Shown: positions 12,595 through 24,994 of the stretch, piece by piece | Layout of the letters: every line of letters begins with the position of its first letter | Numbering within the stretch: the first letter of the stretch is position 1 | Assembly (NCBI GenBank): GCA_964019135.1 | Contig: OZ025265.1 | Coordinates: 27,131,143 to 27,195,142 of the forward strand | Origin: Arenicola marina | Lineage: Eukaryota; Annelida; Polychaeta; Arenicolidae | Length of the DNA stretch: 64,000 bases | Reading direction: 5' to 3' | Notes under the pieces: generated by a model | Seen by the model: only the letters and a program-made list of their open reading frames with translations | Database searches by the model: none | Told to the model about the DNA's origin: nothing | Program-made: the position numbers and the translations under genes

Positions 12595-13615
12595 ACCAGT
12601 GTATTGGGTCAGGGTAACAATTGCTTACTCTGTTGGTTGTTTCAGGGCTGACATTTGTTGCACCTTGTTGGGTCAGGGAAATCATCTGTTTACTGTGCCT
12701 GATGGGTCAGAGATATCATGTTTTCTGTGGCTGATGGGTCAGGGGATATCATCTGTTTACTTTGGCTGATGGGTCGGAGATATCATCTGTTTACTGTGGC
12801 TGATGGGTCAGGGATATCATCTGTTTACTGTGGCTGATGGGTCAGAGATATCATCTGTTTACTGTGGTTGATGGGTTAGGGATATCATCTGTTTACTGTG
12901 GCTGATGGGTCAGGGATATCATCTGTTTACTGTGGCTGATGGGTCAGGGATATCATCTGTTTACTATGGCTGATGGGTCAGGGATATCATCTGTTTACTG
13001 TGGCTGATCGGTCAGAGATATCATCTGTTTACTGTGGTTGATGGGTTAGGGATATCATCTGTTTACTGTGGCTGATGGGTTAGGGATATCATTTGCTTAC
13101 TGTGGCTGATGGGTCAGGGATATCATCCGTTTACTGTGGCTGATGGGTCAGGGATATCATCTGTTTACTATGGCTGATGGGTCAGGGATATCATCTGTTT
13201 ACTGTGTGGCTGATGGGTCAGGGATATCATCTGTTTACTGTGATGGGTCAAGGATATCATCTGTTTACTGTGGCTGATGGGTCAGAGATATCATTTGTTT
13301 AGCGTGATGGGTCAAGGATATCATCTGTTTACTGTGGCTGATGGGTCAGGGATATCGCCTGTTTACTATGGCTGATGGGTCAGGGATATCATTTGTTTAC
13401 TGTGGCTGATGTGTCACGGATATTATCTGTTTACTATGGCTGATGGGTCAGAGACATCTGTTTACTGTGGCTGATGGGTCAGCGATAATATCTGTTTACT
13501 ATGGCTGATGGGTCAGGGATATCATCTGTTTTCTGTGGCGGATGGGTCAGGGATATCATTTGCTTACTGTGGCTGATCGGTCAGGGATATCATCTGTTTA
13601 CTGTGGCAGATGGGT
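12595..13615 (+). repeat. 34-bp minisatellite, about 28 copies
   Basis: The unit is GATGGGTCAGGGATATCATC then TGTTTACTGTGGCT. Variants include TGATCGG, GTTAGGG and GATATTATC. It runs without a break into the 20/21-bp array. Confidence 0.92.
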
Positions 13616-14363
13616 CAGGGATAACATCTGATGGGTCAGGGATATCATCTGATGGGTCAGGGACATTATCTGATGGATCAGGGATATCATCTGATGGGTC
13701 AGGATATCATCTGATGGGTCAGAATATCATCTGCTGGGTCAGGGACATTATCTGATGGATCAGGGATATCATCTGATGGGTCAGGATATCATCTGATGGG
13801 TCAGGATATCATCTGCTGGGTCAGGGACATTATCTGATGGGTCAGGGATATCATCTGATGGGTCAGGATATCATCTGCTGGGTCAGGGACATTATCTGAT
13901 GGGTCAGGGATATCATCTGATGGGTCAGGATATCATCTGCTGGGTCAGGATATCATCTGATGGGTCAGGATATCATCTGCTGGGTCAGGATATCATCTGC
14001 TGGGTCAGGGACATTATCTGATGGGTCAGGGATATCATCTGATGGGTCAGGATATCATCTGCTGGGTCAGGATATCATCTGATGGGTCAGGATATCATCT
14101 GCTGGGTCAGGGACATTATCTGATGGGTCAGGGATATCATCTGATGGGTCAGGATATCATCTGCTGGGTCTGGGACATTATCTGATGGGTCAGGGATATC
14201 ATCTGATGGGTCAGGATATCATCTGCTGGGTCAGGATATCATCTGATGGGTCAGGATATCATCTGCTGGGTCAGGATATCATCTGCTGGGTCAGGGACAT
14301 TATCTGATGGGTCAGGGATATCATCTGATGGGTCAGGGATATCATCTGCTGGGTCAGGGATAT
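13616..14363 (+). repeat. 20/21-bp minisatellite derived from the 34-bp unit
   Basis: Units GATGGGTCAGGGATATCATCT and GATGGGTCAGGATATCATCT are the 34-bp unit lacking GTTTACTGTGGCT. GCTGGGTCAGGGACATTATC variants recur in a three-unit order of about 62 bp (21+21+20). About 36 copies. Confidence 0.92.
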
Positions 14364-14517
14364 AATTCTTTGTTACATCAGGCACACTGTCAGTTCCCTG
14401 TTTTGGAATAGGGATAATGTGTACGTCCACATCATAACGTCTTGGTAAATTCGTACGTCATAAGGTCACAGATGACTAGTAAAATGACATTTGTATGGCA
14501 CAAATATTGATAATAAA

Positions 14518-14957
14518 TTGGTATAGTAATCGATTGATTGGGCATAGTAACCGATTTAATGGGTCTAGTAACCGATTGAATGGGTATAGTAACCGATTGA
14601 ATGGGTATAGTAACCGATTGAATGGGTATAGTAACCGATTGAATGGGTATAATAACCGATTTAATGGGTATAATAACCGATTGAATGGGTATAATAACCG
14701 ATTGAATGGGTATAATAACCGATTGAATGGGTATAATAACCGATTGAATGGGTATAATAACCGATTGAATGGGTATAGTAACCGATTGAATGGGTATATT
14801 AACCGATTGAATGGGTATAGTAACCGATTGAATGGGTATAGTAACCGATTGAATGGGTATAGTAACCGATTGAATGGGTATAGTAACCGATTGAATGGGT
14901 ATAGTAACCGATTTAATGGGTATAGTAACCGAATGAATGGGTATAGTAACCGGTTGA
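14518..14957 (+). repeat. 21-bp minisatellite, about 21 copies
   Basis: The unit is CGATTGAATGGGTATAGTAAC, with a block of TATAATAAC variants at 14650-14770. The unit is stop-free in one + frame (NRLNGYS repeats), giving a 181-codon frame at 14495-15040 that I take as an artefact. Confidence 0.93.
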
Positions 14958-15802
14958 GTTACGTTGATAGGGCATGGGGCTGCACAAAGGTCAATACAGT
15001 TGCTAGGTCAACACAGGAAGTCAATGTTTCGCTCTTGTAGTTATCGCTACTTCACTGAGAAGTGGTGTGTAAGTTTTGTTGCCTGTTATCTTTATGTTTT
15101 AATTCCCGTAATTAATTATTTGGATAGAGATGCTAATCTATTTGGCGCTTTTTCCTCAAGAATTCTGACATTTGCCCTCAGCAAATAGAAATGGAGTGGT
15201 GCGCCACCTAGCGAATGGTAGCCCTGGACAGCTCGTGCCTCACATTGCCTCGGCCCCGCGTGACTGATTTGCTTTAATTGGCGGGAAATAAATAAAACTA
15301 ACTTGCCCACTCAGTGATAGTGATTATTCTATTGGCTTTATCACCATTTATCGTATGTCATCTAGTATCTCTCAATAACCAAGCCACAGCAACATTGTAC
15401 ACATTTGGAAACATCATAACTAGTGAAAACATCGGTAGCAAACTCTTGGGACATGCCGACTCATGCTGACTTCGAAATCGGGCCGAATTGTGCTCCCCCC
15501 TTCTGAGCTGGTGTCATAATCATATGGCAGTTTATTTTGGTCTAGATCTGCGCCAGTTTCGTTCGGTATCGACGCACTATGGACTCAAATGCCGGGAGTT
15601 GAAGTTCAATAAATGCTACAATAACATTATTTCGAGCCTCCATCTCTGCTCATCTTTCCATTTGTTGCGAATGATGAATGATTTATTTGGGATGGAAATA
15701 GTAATGTTTGGCGCTTTAGGCCACCTTTTTGACACATCAAGGCTTAATTATATCAGCCATGAAGTCTCCCGGTACAAGGAAGGAGGCATGCCGCAGATGA
15801 TG

Positions 15803-15885
15803 GTGCCAGGGTGCGAACCCGTGACCGGTTTGTGTCTGCAGCTGAGCCAGTCCGCTTAATAACTGAACTAGCCACCCGGCGCCCC
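15803..15885 (-). mobile_element. tRNA-like SINE head
   Basis: On the - strand: GGGCGCCGGGTGGCTAGTTC (box A region) and GGGTTCGCACCCTGGCACC (box B). The arm lengths do not make a normal tRNA cloverleaf, so it is a SINE head and not a tRNA gene. Confidence 0.55.
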
Positions 15886-16171
15886 CTCATCTTTGGTAGA
15901 GAATTTCATGTTAAACTGTGGAAATGTGTCGGCTAAACTGATATAGGACCCAGTGCGTAGACCTCAATATTATGTAAGTAATCGCCGGTAGTGATGCGTC
16001 TCGTGGTCGCTGGTCGCATTATTATAGTATCGCGTGGGTAGCCCCCCTGCCCCCCCCCCCCCACACACACACACACAACACCCCTGTTGTCACTGACCAC
16101 CCATAAAGCAACTAATGGTCGTGACCCTCAGAAACCCCCTGCTCACTGTTCATTGTTGCTATATATACATG

Positions 16172-16174
<3 letters not shown>

Positions 16175-16202
<28 letters not shown>

Positions 16203-16204
16203 AC
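16175..16204. repeat. (AT)n microsatellite
   Basis: About 13 AT dinucleotides after ACATGTACATGTAT. Confidence 0.9.
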
Positions 16205-16570
16205 CTAGATGTCTATGGAGCTTGTGTTACGCGTGCAATCACGCACTGATTCAACTAAGCCAACCCCGGTGTCATCACACACAATAAGCCGCACATAAAC
16301 ACTAAGACCGTACAACAATACAGCGGTTGGCAGAGCACCTGCAACCGCTAAACACCACAACAGATAACAAAGTGTCACATGTAGTAATAGTGTAAACAGT
16401 CTAATAACACACGGATTACCGCATGACACTTGCCAACACAAGTCTACGCCAAAAAACAATTCACACATGTCAATTCCCGGCCGCTGGTACCCGCGGCCAA
16501 ACAACTACCACGTGGGTAGAAATAACATGTTGGCGCTAACCGCCCGAAACCCATCATGGGCCACACTGGG

Positions 16571-16620
16571 CGGCGATTGACCAATAACAGCAACGGCATT
16601 TGCTATTGGTCAATCGTCGG
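16571..16620. repeat. Hairpin with paired CCAAT boxes
   Basis: GCGATTGACCAATAACAGCA and TGCTATTGGTCAATCGTCG form inverted arms of about 20 bases around CGGCAT. Each arm contains an ATTGACCAAT core, so the site has two CCAAT boxes facing in opposite directions. It could be a promoter element or a MITE remnant. Confidence 0.55.
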
Positions 16621-17689
16621 GAATTAAGTTAGTATGAATAAATGTGGAAGGCGAGCCTCGGAGGAGCTCAAGCCGACCACGGACACCCCAACTACAACAG
16701 TGCACATCTCTCAGCTTAGTACAAGGTTGGTTACACTTTTTATGTCAACATTATATTTGTATATTGTACTTGTCCATATCCGCTATTGTTATTATTATCA
16801 CCATTAAAACCCATCAGTATTATTATTATACACTGTTGTCAGAGTTGGTTTATGGAATCCGCACAGGTCGAATCGGTATCCTCCTGCCAAGCGAGTTCCC
16901 CCTAAATTAGTCTCAAGTTAAGCGAGAAGAGCAAGTTTAACACTTGGTAGTCCCCATGGCGGGTGAAGGAGAAATGCCCTGCGCCGGTGACAACGGTGAA
17001 ATGGTCCGCGCCAATAGGGCTGGCGGCCTGTCCAATAGCCCTGGTACCAGGCAGGCTAGGCATATGTGGGTCGAGTCTATATATATGGACTTGAACGCGC
17101 CGAAAGCCCCCCTCCGGCTTTGTAGGTTTTGTACCACCAGTATGGCTTATCTGAACCACCCTCCTGACCAATAATGTAGAGATATGTTCTATCGGTGTCC
17201 GTGTGAGGGTGAGTGCGGCGGGGTTTGAGCGGGGTGGGTGGGTTAGGGAAGCGTTGAGGGGCGTGGGTCATGTTTGAGTTCTGCGGGTGGGGGGTGAGGG
17301 TGAGGGTGAAGATGGTCAGGGTGGCTAAGGGTTGGGGGTGGTGTGGGGAGTGCAGGCGTTGGGCCGCCTTTTTCGTACCCGCTCACTCACTCCTCCACAA
17401 ATCAAATCTGTGTGCTCTGCCAATACACACATTATGAGAGCCTCGCTCTCGCATTGGTCACCGAACCGCCTTCGAAAGGTCGTTAGACAGTGCGTCTTAC
17501 TTTATCGGCGGTTGATCTCCGCCCCTTCCCCCTCACCTTACCTCTCCTCCAGTCCTCTCACCTCCACCCCACCCCCTCTCTACCCCCCACCCTCCCTCAT
17601 CCACACCCCACTCACCTCACCTGCGTCACCTCACATGAGACACTTAACTATTTGGCCATGTACCCGCGTACATACATATAGATCTCTCT

Positions 17690-17753
17690 CTCCCCCCCCC
17701 CCCCTCCCCTCTCCCCCCCCCCCCCATCTCTCTCTCTCTCTCTCTATATATAG
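17690..17753 (+). repeat. Low-complexity C/CT tract
   Basis: Poly-C runs followed by (CT)n and a short TATATATA. No coding content. Confidence 0.85.
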
Positions 17754-19232
17754 GAATATACATGCCAGGACATCATTTGCAATAAGGACTCGATCCTCAT
17801 GGCGTACACAATACCGAGTGTACGCCGTTATCTGGACGCCCCTGAGCGCTCTGGGATTTTTTTGCCCTCGGGGCAACTGACTCGGATTAGATCTGTGATT
17901 ATCGCCTCTCGACGGCCGACGATAGCGAGCGACGCATGTTGTGGATTAGACATATACCCGTCGGATAGCCATATCACATGCGTTATTCGTAACTGAGAGT
18001 TCAGAGTATACAGCTCTGACTTAGGGATCCTGATGGGGATCCTGAAAGCCAAAGGGCGAAGAAATGTCTCCGCATAATCGGAAAGGGGTGAGAAACGAAA
18101 CGAGTCTTTTTTTAGGCCAGCTTTGTGCACACGAGGGCTAAATCAGGCCAAGAAACCTCCGGCGACACTGAATGTACCACCACTGAATGATTTGGATAAA
18201 ATTTATTATGCCCCAGTGTAGGGTTGCTCAGTCTGGGGCTTCGAACCAGAGACCATTTCTTCCATGAGATCCTAAATCGACCAAATCTCGTGTGTCACCC
18301 ACATCTCGTTTTGACACAGCCACGTGGAGGGTATCGTGCGTGTCCTTTGTGATGTGAAGGATGCTGGGCACAGATACTTCCTGCTGACTGCAGATTTCCC
18401 TGTCGACACTGCCTATTAACGAATCCGACGGCAAGATTTTCTGTTGGCTAAATACCACACCCGGATATCATGTGTTAAGTGACTTCGGTGGAACAGGCAT
18501 GTGAAAACATTTAGGCAATTTTGTACGTGCACCATTCATACAAACTGGTCGGGCTGCCCCAGTGGCTGTGTGGGGTTATTTTATACTTCCGTTTATGTCC
18601 AGTACATGATCGCTATTCGCCAGATAGTGCAACCGGATACGTCTTAGTGGATTTCGGGAGAGCGTTCGACAATGGCGGCCTTTTTCTAGTGAAACGTGTG
18701 CATTGCTGGTCCTGGGGACCCGATATCCATATCTGAAATCCATACCGGCCCTACATAAGTCGTTCCATTACCATTTATACATATATAAATCTTAACATCT
18801 GCAACAGAAAGGAATGAGGCGTTAGGTCCTATACTGGACTCGGGATCCGCCGCTTTCATCGTGTGGCTGTTATCACTATAGTGATGTACAAATGCGGTCG
18901 AGGCCTGTGTTGACATTGTGATAATCATGTGTACGGCTGGGTGAACCCCAGCCACTTATTGGTGAACAATGGAGCCTGGTAGTTAGTTAGCCTTGTGGGC
19001 TGTAATTGCTCTTGAAAAGGCCAACCTTTGTGGGTCTGTCTAGTTGATGCCAGAGTCCTGGATGTAAGCGCAATGGAAATACGGCAATATTAGGAGAGGG
19101 TGTGTTGGCGGCGAGACTGACGTCCGCCGGACCTCTAGTTGCCTTCCCGTGAGACGGGAGCGATCTAGACTCCTGGGATGTGCCTTCGGGTGGAGATTTC
19201 TGCATAGGATGACCAGGCGTGGAGAAGAAACC

Positions 19233-19400
19233 TCCCTAACTCAGTTGGAAGGCTGGCTGAGCTGCGGATCAACAGGTCGCGGGTTCGAACCCTGGCGCGT
19301 GCATCGGGGGCAAGTTCCGTCCAACCGCAATTTATTGTCCCGGCAGGATTCTGGGCCCACTTTGACCTTTATGTGCACAAAAGTGGCCTAAAACACCCCA
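19233..19400 (+). mobile_element. tRNA-derived SINE, second family
   Basis: CTAACTCAGTTGGAAGGCTG (box A-like) and CGGGTTCGAACCCTGG (box B) are followed by the family tail GTGCACAAAAGTGGCCTAAA and ACACCCC. The best-preserved copy of this family in the window. Confidence 0.75.
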
Positions 19401-20137
19401 ACATTTTTTTTTTCTGGCTTTGGTTCTCAGTAGCCCTGTACCATGGGCAATACGCCGCCCAGTATGAAAGATGGCGGCGATGGGGGCCTCCGGAGTCTGC
19501 TGTGTGCCTCCTTTCCTGTGAAACAGGATAAATATGTGTCCAGGACGACGGTTTCAACCCCGCGGGATGAGACTGCAAGCGGCAAGGAAGATCAGGGAAC
19601 CAGCGGGGTGAGTGTGTGTGTGTACGGGGAACGAGGTCTGTTATATATTATAATTATGGCACAATACTTTTAAGGACAATGATACGTTGATGCCTCCCCC
19701 CCCCCACCCCAATGAAATGCACACACCGATCAAATCCGGTGCACGTAGGCGCACTGGAAACAACCTACTCTCATCACCTTTCAATCTGCCGTCACCTTCT
19801 CCTGAATGTCCCGTGCTGTTTTGAACGGGGCACTTCGGCATACCGAATGGATGCGCGCGGTCCCATACCCGGGTGAAAGAAGTGTCGGGCGGTATACCGA
19901 TGAGTAATGTGCGTATTCGGGTTACCTCAGGGATATACCGAGCTACCAAAGAAATGCGCCCAGTGTGGTCACCCTGTTGCCGAGCAGTTAGCGCGTTCGA
20001 ATATTGGCAAGTGTACTTTACTATGCCAGTTAATTAAGCCACCGGTGCGTGGTTTAAACCGACAAGGTTAGTCTTTTTCGCATATCTTCTTCCATGTGAG
20101 AACCCACGAAATTGATTTTCATTGCAAATGGTAGGCC

Positions 20138-20200
20138 TGAGTCATACGTGAGCTACGCTGCAATGGTTCGCTCTGACATAAACGAACGACCGAGTAGTCC
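20138..20200 (+). repeat. Dispersed ~60-bp repeat R2
   Basis: GAGTCATACGTGAGCTACGC and TGCAATGGTTCGC recur at 44918-44985 and 46424-46485 (there with GGAAGAACG after), and more weakly at 46562-46610. Function unknown. Confidence 0.65.
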
Positions 20201-20582
20201 CGGAAACATGGCTCGTCTCTACTTTGATCCTTCCCAGGCTAAATAAAGCGTCATAAATGACATGATTCACAAAAATGAATCAATGACAGCGATACATAAA
20301 AATAATCCGGCTTTGCACCATATGAATGAGCCAGTCACGATCCATGGGCCACAGTCTGTCGGATATATAAGCTATTGTATGAATAGTTCGAATGACTTTC
20401 CTGGTTTCATCTGTTACTTGTTCCAACTACAGATAAAAGATCACCATTTTATGCTGTCGTTACATTCTGATCTCACAGGTCTCAAGAAACAACCAAGATG
20501 TATTAGTCAAGCGGAGGTTCGTTGGATGTAACAATGGCGGTGAGCATTGGCCAGTATGACCAAACGTGCTTCACATTGTTAG

Positions 20583-20712
20583 GGCCGGCCCCCTAGCTCA
20601 GTGGGCTAGAGCACTCGCATTGAACGCTCTGGTCACCTGAGAGCCTAACGGCACGTGGATCGATGTTTCGAGCCCCGCTGTAGCCTTGGTCGCAGGATAA
20701 AGATCATGTGGT
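20583..20712 (+). mobile_element. tRNA-derived SINE head and partial body
   Basis: CCTAGCTCAGTGGGCTAGAG (box A) and TGTTTCGAGCCCCGCTGTAG (box B region with an insertion before it), then GGTCGCAGGATAAAGATCAT. Same family as 36591-36822. It runs directly into repeat R1. Confidence 0.7.
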
Positions 20713-20905
20713 AAAAACGTGCGCTATGTCGGACAAACAAGTCGGAAAAACAGAGCAGCATGTCACTTTGTTGTCAGTTTCACAGATGAGCACTTTTCAC
20801 TTGTATCTACCATCAGCTATGATTGTCAAATTCATGCTAACGATCAACGAAAAAGGACTCAAGCGTGGGCGGGGCTTAGCGTCAGAGTGTGGATCGGTCT
20901 ATTGG
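20713..20905 (+). repeat. Dispersed repeat R1 copy
   Basis: GCTATGTCGGACAAACAAGT, ACCATCAGCTATGATTGTCA and GGACTCAAGCGTGGGCGGGG. The most complete of four copies. Ends near GGATCGGTCTATTGGG. Confidence 0.75.
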
Positions 20906-21199
20906 GTTACAAGGGCAAGCCATATTTATATATTTATTGTGGAGATGGCTTTGTCTTGACGAACTAGGGCAGTTGTTCTTTTGTCAGAAAGAGATGGACA
21001 ATTAATTGAAAGAAAAAAAGTAATACTGTTGATATTTCATTTCTTTGTCATCACTGGCTCTGTCCTTGGACAAGATGTTAGCTATGCGTATCGGTTGCAA
21101 CGAGTTGCATTCACCAAGCAGGTGTGTTGTCTTGTGAATAGGTTAGCGATGCATCGGTTGTAAACTATATGGACATAGCTTCTAAATAGGTTAATATTG

Positions 21200-21335
21200 C
21201 GTGTGGGTGTCGTTTCTAAAGATGTGTGGGGGAGTCGTTTGTCACGAGGTAAGGGGGTGTCGCTTGTAAAGAGGTGAGGGGGCTTCTTTTGTAAGGAGGT
21301 GACGGGGTGTCGTTTGTAAAGAGGTTTGTCGTTGG
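21200..21335 (+). repeat. ~30-bp G-rich tandem repeat
   Basis: Five imperfect units of GGGGGTGTCGTTTGTAAAGA with GGTGA. Confidence 0.7.
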
Positions 21336-21578
21336 GTGGTTGAGGATAGGAATATTGAAGTGTTTTTTACCGGTGGGGGTGGGGGGGTGGTGTCTGTGTC
21401 ATTGTTTGTATTGACTATCGCGGTATTGACATAAGAGGTACGTCGCCGACGTCATTCTCTCTATATCTATGACGAGGGTACCATTAATCAGTCATTGGGC
21501 CTGAGATTACGTACTGTGTCGTGTTCCTCGATATCCACCTGGTTATAGTGGACATGCCCACAGCCTGAAGCCACGCCC

Positions 21579-21760
21579 AGACCGATGGCCCTGGGGCAAA
21601 AGTACGATGGCAAGGGAGGTGGGTAGTGGGGGGGGGGTGCGGCCGATGGCCCGGGTGTACGAGGCCAATGGAGGTGGGTGGTAGAGAGGGGGGTACGGCC
21701 GATGGCCCGGGCGTACGAGGGCAATGAAGGTGGGGTGTTGTGGTGGGGTGGGGGGGGGGC
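21579..21760 (+). repeat. ~60-bp tandem repeat, three copies
   Basis: GGCCGATGGCCCGGGTGTAC, GAGGCCAATGGAGGTGGGTG units with G-run spacers. Confidence 0.8.
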
Positions 21761-22029
21761 TTCTTTATGGGACCTATTGGTTTGACACTGAGATTGACCC
21801 AATTTCGCCATCACTAGTAATACGATTTGTTTTAACAGTTAAAGAGGCTCATGTATGAGATAGTTGCCTTACTAAAGCCAATTCTACCGGATTGGGCGCC
21901 AGTTACGTTACACTCCAATAAAGTCAAGTCAAACTTTATTTGTTTATTTCTGCATTTGCTTAAATATAAACGCAAAATATGACAGAGTAAACTTGGCCCC
22001 CGAGTTGTCTCGTGTTACACCGAACCCAA

Positions 22030-22190
22030 TATCATGTTACTTTGTTGTCAATTTCACAGATGAGTACTTCTCACTTGTACCTACCATCAGCTATGATTGT
22101 CAATTTCATACTCACGAGTAAGGAAAAAGGACTCAAGCGTAGGGGGGACGGGGCGGGGCCTAGCGTTGGATTATAGATCGGTTTATTGGT
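22030..22190 (+). repeat. Dispersed repeat R1 copy
   Basis: TTTGTTGTCAATTTCACAGA, ACCATCAGCTATGATTGTCA and GGACTCAAGCGTAGGGG, followed at once by a SINE. Confidence 0.75.
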
Positions 22191-22330
22191 CCCGGGGTCG
22201 ATTCCGGGCATGAGTACCTAATCCCCGGGACCTAATCTGGAGCAGGTGTCACCCATTCATCGTACAGGGAGGTTCCTTCGAAGTTGGTCGATTTTAACCC
22301 GCGTATGCACGAAAACGGCCTATAATTTTA
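22185..22330 (+). mobile_element. tRNA-derived SINE fragment, second family
   Basis: GGGGTCGATTCCGGGCATGA (box B region), CACCTAATCTGGAG-like body and GGGAGGTTCCTTCGAAG, ending near CACGAAAACGGCCTATAA. Confidence 0.6.
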
Positions 22331-22384
22331 TATATTCTTTATTTCTCATCAGTATATTCTTATTTCTCATCAGTCGTCCTCCTG

Positions 22385-22535
22385 GTTGGTCACGGGGTGG
22401 TCACCTGGTGGCTTCTGGATCACGTGGTTGCTCCTCGGGGTCACGTGGTGGCTCCGGTGTTACGTGGTGACTTCGGGGTCACGTTGTGGCTTTCGGGGTC
22501 ACGTGGTGACTTTGGAGTCATGTGGTGGCTTTCTT
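22385..22535 (+). repeat. ~22-bp E-box-rich repeat
   Basis: About seven units of GGGGTCACGTGGTGGCTTC. Most carry CACGTG. Confidence 0.8.
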
Positions 22536-22743
22536 AGCAATAGTGGGTTATAGCACTCGCCTAGGGTACTCTGGCCACCCGGTGGTTCGACCCCCGCCGT
22601 GGCCATGTCTGTGTGGTCGCAGGCTAAGGATCTCATGTCTTCGCAGTAAGGGGTTACACCCCGGGGACATGGCTCCACTCCCGCTTCCTTTTCCCATGGA
22701 CGCGATATGACCTAATGTGGTCAAAGCGTCCTGAATATACAAA
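22534..22743 (+). mobile_element. tRNA-derived SINE, first family
   Basis: GTGGGTTATAGCACTCGCCT (box A part), GGTGGTTCGACCCCCGCC (box B), GGTCGCAGGCTAAGGATCTC, GGGGTTACACCCCGGGGACA and the end AAGCGTCCTGAATATAC. Confidence 0.8.
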
Positions 22744-22746
22744 TCG

Positions 22747-22882
22747 TCACCCCGTCACCAAGCCGCGCACCGTCACCCCGCCTCGTCACCGCGCCACGCC
22801 CGGTCACCCCGCCCGGTCACCCCGCCTCGTCAACCCGCCCCGTCACCCCGCCCCGTCACCCCGCCCCGTCTCCCCGCCCCGG
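22747..22882 (+). repeat. CGTCACCCCGCC 12-bp repeat
   Basis: About eleven imperfect dodecamers, very rich in CpG. Confidence 0.85.
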
Positions 22883-23364
22883 CTATATGTTGAATTTGAA
22901 TTACCATGTAACAATGCGGACATCTGCAGTCGCTCGCCAACCACTCGGGATGATGACGTCACACTGACGTCACGTGTTGCCGCGTATGTGTTAATAGATG
23001 AGGGTTATTTATAGTGGAAACCGCTAGAGAGGAGGGCAGGTTCCCACCGATGGCCCTCGGAATCATTATAAACGCCTAACCATCGGTTACATGATAATGT
23101 AACCAATGATTTATTTACGAGCAATACAATGATTTATTTACGAGCAATGCAACTTACGCCGTTATGCAACAGTTATTATGCTGCCTCCATGATAATACAA
23201 CAGTTATTATGCTGCCTCCATTATCATGCAATTGATTATTTCGTCAGTAGTATCGAAAGAAAATAATTGACCGCTGTAATGCATATGCTATTACATCGAT
23301 TCGTATTTCTGCCGTAGTTTACCGTGTATATAGTATGATACTACGCGATTATTATGCCCCCCCA

Positions 23365-23560
23365 CCCCCCAATACACCGTTCCACACTCCGTGCTAAGCT
23401 CCGCCCACGCTTGAGTCCCTTTCCATTAAGCGTGAGTATGAAATTGACAATCATAGCTGATGGTAGGTACAAGTGAAAAGCACTCGTGTCTGAAACTGAC
23501 AAGAAATTGACCTGCTGCTTTGTTTGTCGGACTTGTTTGTCGGACATAACGCTCGCGGAG
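23365..23560 (-). repeat. Dispersed repeat R1 copy, inverted
   Basis: Reverse complement of the 20713-20905 copy: TGACAATCATAGCTGATGGT, and a duplicated GTTTGTCGGACTTGTTTGTC. Confidence 0.75.
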
Positions 23561-24552
23561 GACCTGTTTTCGCCACATCGTTGGATAAAAGCTACAGTGA
23601 CGTCATTCAATGATGGACAGCCTGGATCGGTCCGTTCGCCACGTGGCGTGCCGAACCTCCCGTCAGACTTTTCATATTGCGAAGCGTCGCTGAATGGGGG
23701 AATTAAGTAAACCACAACAATGATACAACGTAGCCCCTAGCGGGCTTGCGGAAGGCAGAGAGTCTGTTTTAGTTTTATAAGACATGAAACAACTCTGCCT
23801 CTTATGTCTGCAGCTGTGGCCTTCGCGAGGGATCAGTCGTAGTATGCCCGACAATCCCTTCCCTTCCCCACCCCTCTCTGTCCTTCCCCGCTCATCCGTG
23901 CCCCTCTCCACCCTTCCCCGCTCTTCCCCGCCCGTCTCCGCCCGTCTCCGCCCTTCTCCGCCCCTCCCCTTACCCCCCCAACCCTTCCCCAAGCGTACAA
24001 TACGTCGTGTAGAATACCGCCACGCCCCCTTCCCCCGCCATCCTTCCCCCATAACCCCCTTCATGTCCGAGACTTGTAAGAGAGAGACTGCGTGGTGGCC
24101 ACCCGATCCGACGATATAGGTATTGATCTCGATATGGAAAGATAATTCTCGCTGCCGGTTTCCTCTTTCCTAGTCACCCTCCCCGCCTCCCCACCGTCCC
24201 CTCTGCACTCAATTTCCTTGCATTTCGTCTTTAGCCAGATTTCCTCTGATGTCCACCGGTGCAATTAGCAGATTAATGGGCCCCGCGTGTATGAATGGAC
24301 ACACGACAGTGGCCCGAAACGTCAAACCGCGCTTACCTGCCTGGCTGGGCCTGTAGCTCAGTGGGACGCGTGCCAGTGTTTGTATGTATGCGCGTGTATG
24401 ATTTGTGGTAATTACTGTGATGAACCAGCTTCACCTGTATCTCCCGGTCGCTCCCCCCCCCCCCCCCCCACCCTCCAAACCCTCCGCCTGCCCTCCTCCA
24501 CCCCCACACCTGCTGCTACCCGGCCTCCTTTTCCTTACCCCTTGCTGGGCCT
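23561..24552. other. No gene recognised; C-rich simple sequence
   Basis: CCGCCCGTCTCCGCCC-type low complexity at 23860-24060. GGGCCTGTAGCTCAGTGGGA at 24348 is an isolated tRNA box A-like fragment, probably SINE-derived. Confidence 0.6.
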
Positions 24553-24560
24553 CTTCCCAC
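24553..24560. repeat. Target site duplication, left
   Basis: CTTCCCAC directly precedes the foldback element and is identical to 26847-26854. Confidence 0.9.
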
Positions 24561-24994
24561 CACAGGCACAGTAAATCGACTGACACAGAGGGGGGGGGGG
24601 GGGGGGGGTCCGCACGGCCTACTAATAAACAAGAAGGTGTCCAACTCAGCCCGCTGAGCGCCTACCCACCCTCGCTTCAAGACCCCAAAGCCCCCTCTTA
24701 CCGGCTTTGCCTCGTCCACTCAATGCCGTAATCTGCTTCCCGGGTAATTTATCTTGCTTTTCAGCCAAAAAACTACATATCTAACTCATCTAGACACCAC
24801 GACACAAGCATTTATTCCGCTTACGAGGTAAACCAGCAAGCTCCCTCGTTCCCTGGTCGGCCATTTCGCGCGACAACGTGAGATTTCAGCCGTGATTTTG
24901 AAAGGGACGACTGTGATTGGCCAGACCGCGAAAGTTTGAAATTACGGTGACAGCGCGTGTTTGTTATGGCAAGCCGATGTGGAGTTTAATAGAG

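Larger units (their letters stand above)
14958..19232. other. Gene-poor stretch
   Basis: Holds a SINE head (15803), a CCAAT hairpin (16571) and simple repeats (16060, 16175, 17690). A box-B-like GGTTCGAAGCC on the - strand near 18240 may be another SINE trace. No exon was recognised on either strand. Confidence 0.6.

Noticed and set aside
14495-15040. 181-codon frame rich in Asn/Gly (NRLNGYS)
   Set aside because: Product of a 21-bp minisatellite.
15488-15859. 123-codon + strand frame
   Set aside because: No recognisable domain, no splice context, and its end runs through a SINE head.
24405-24731. Pro-rich frame repeated with a near-identical frame at 26681-26950
   Set aside because: Both derive from the inverted arms of the foldback element and its G/C runs.
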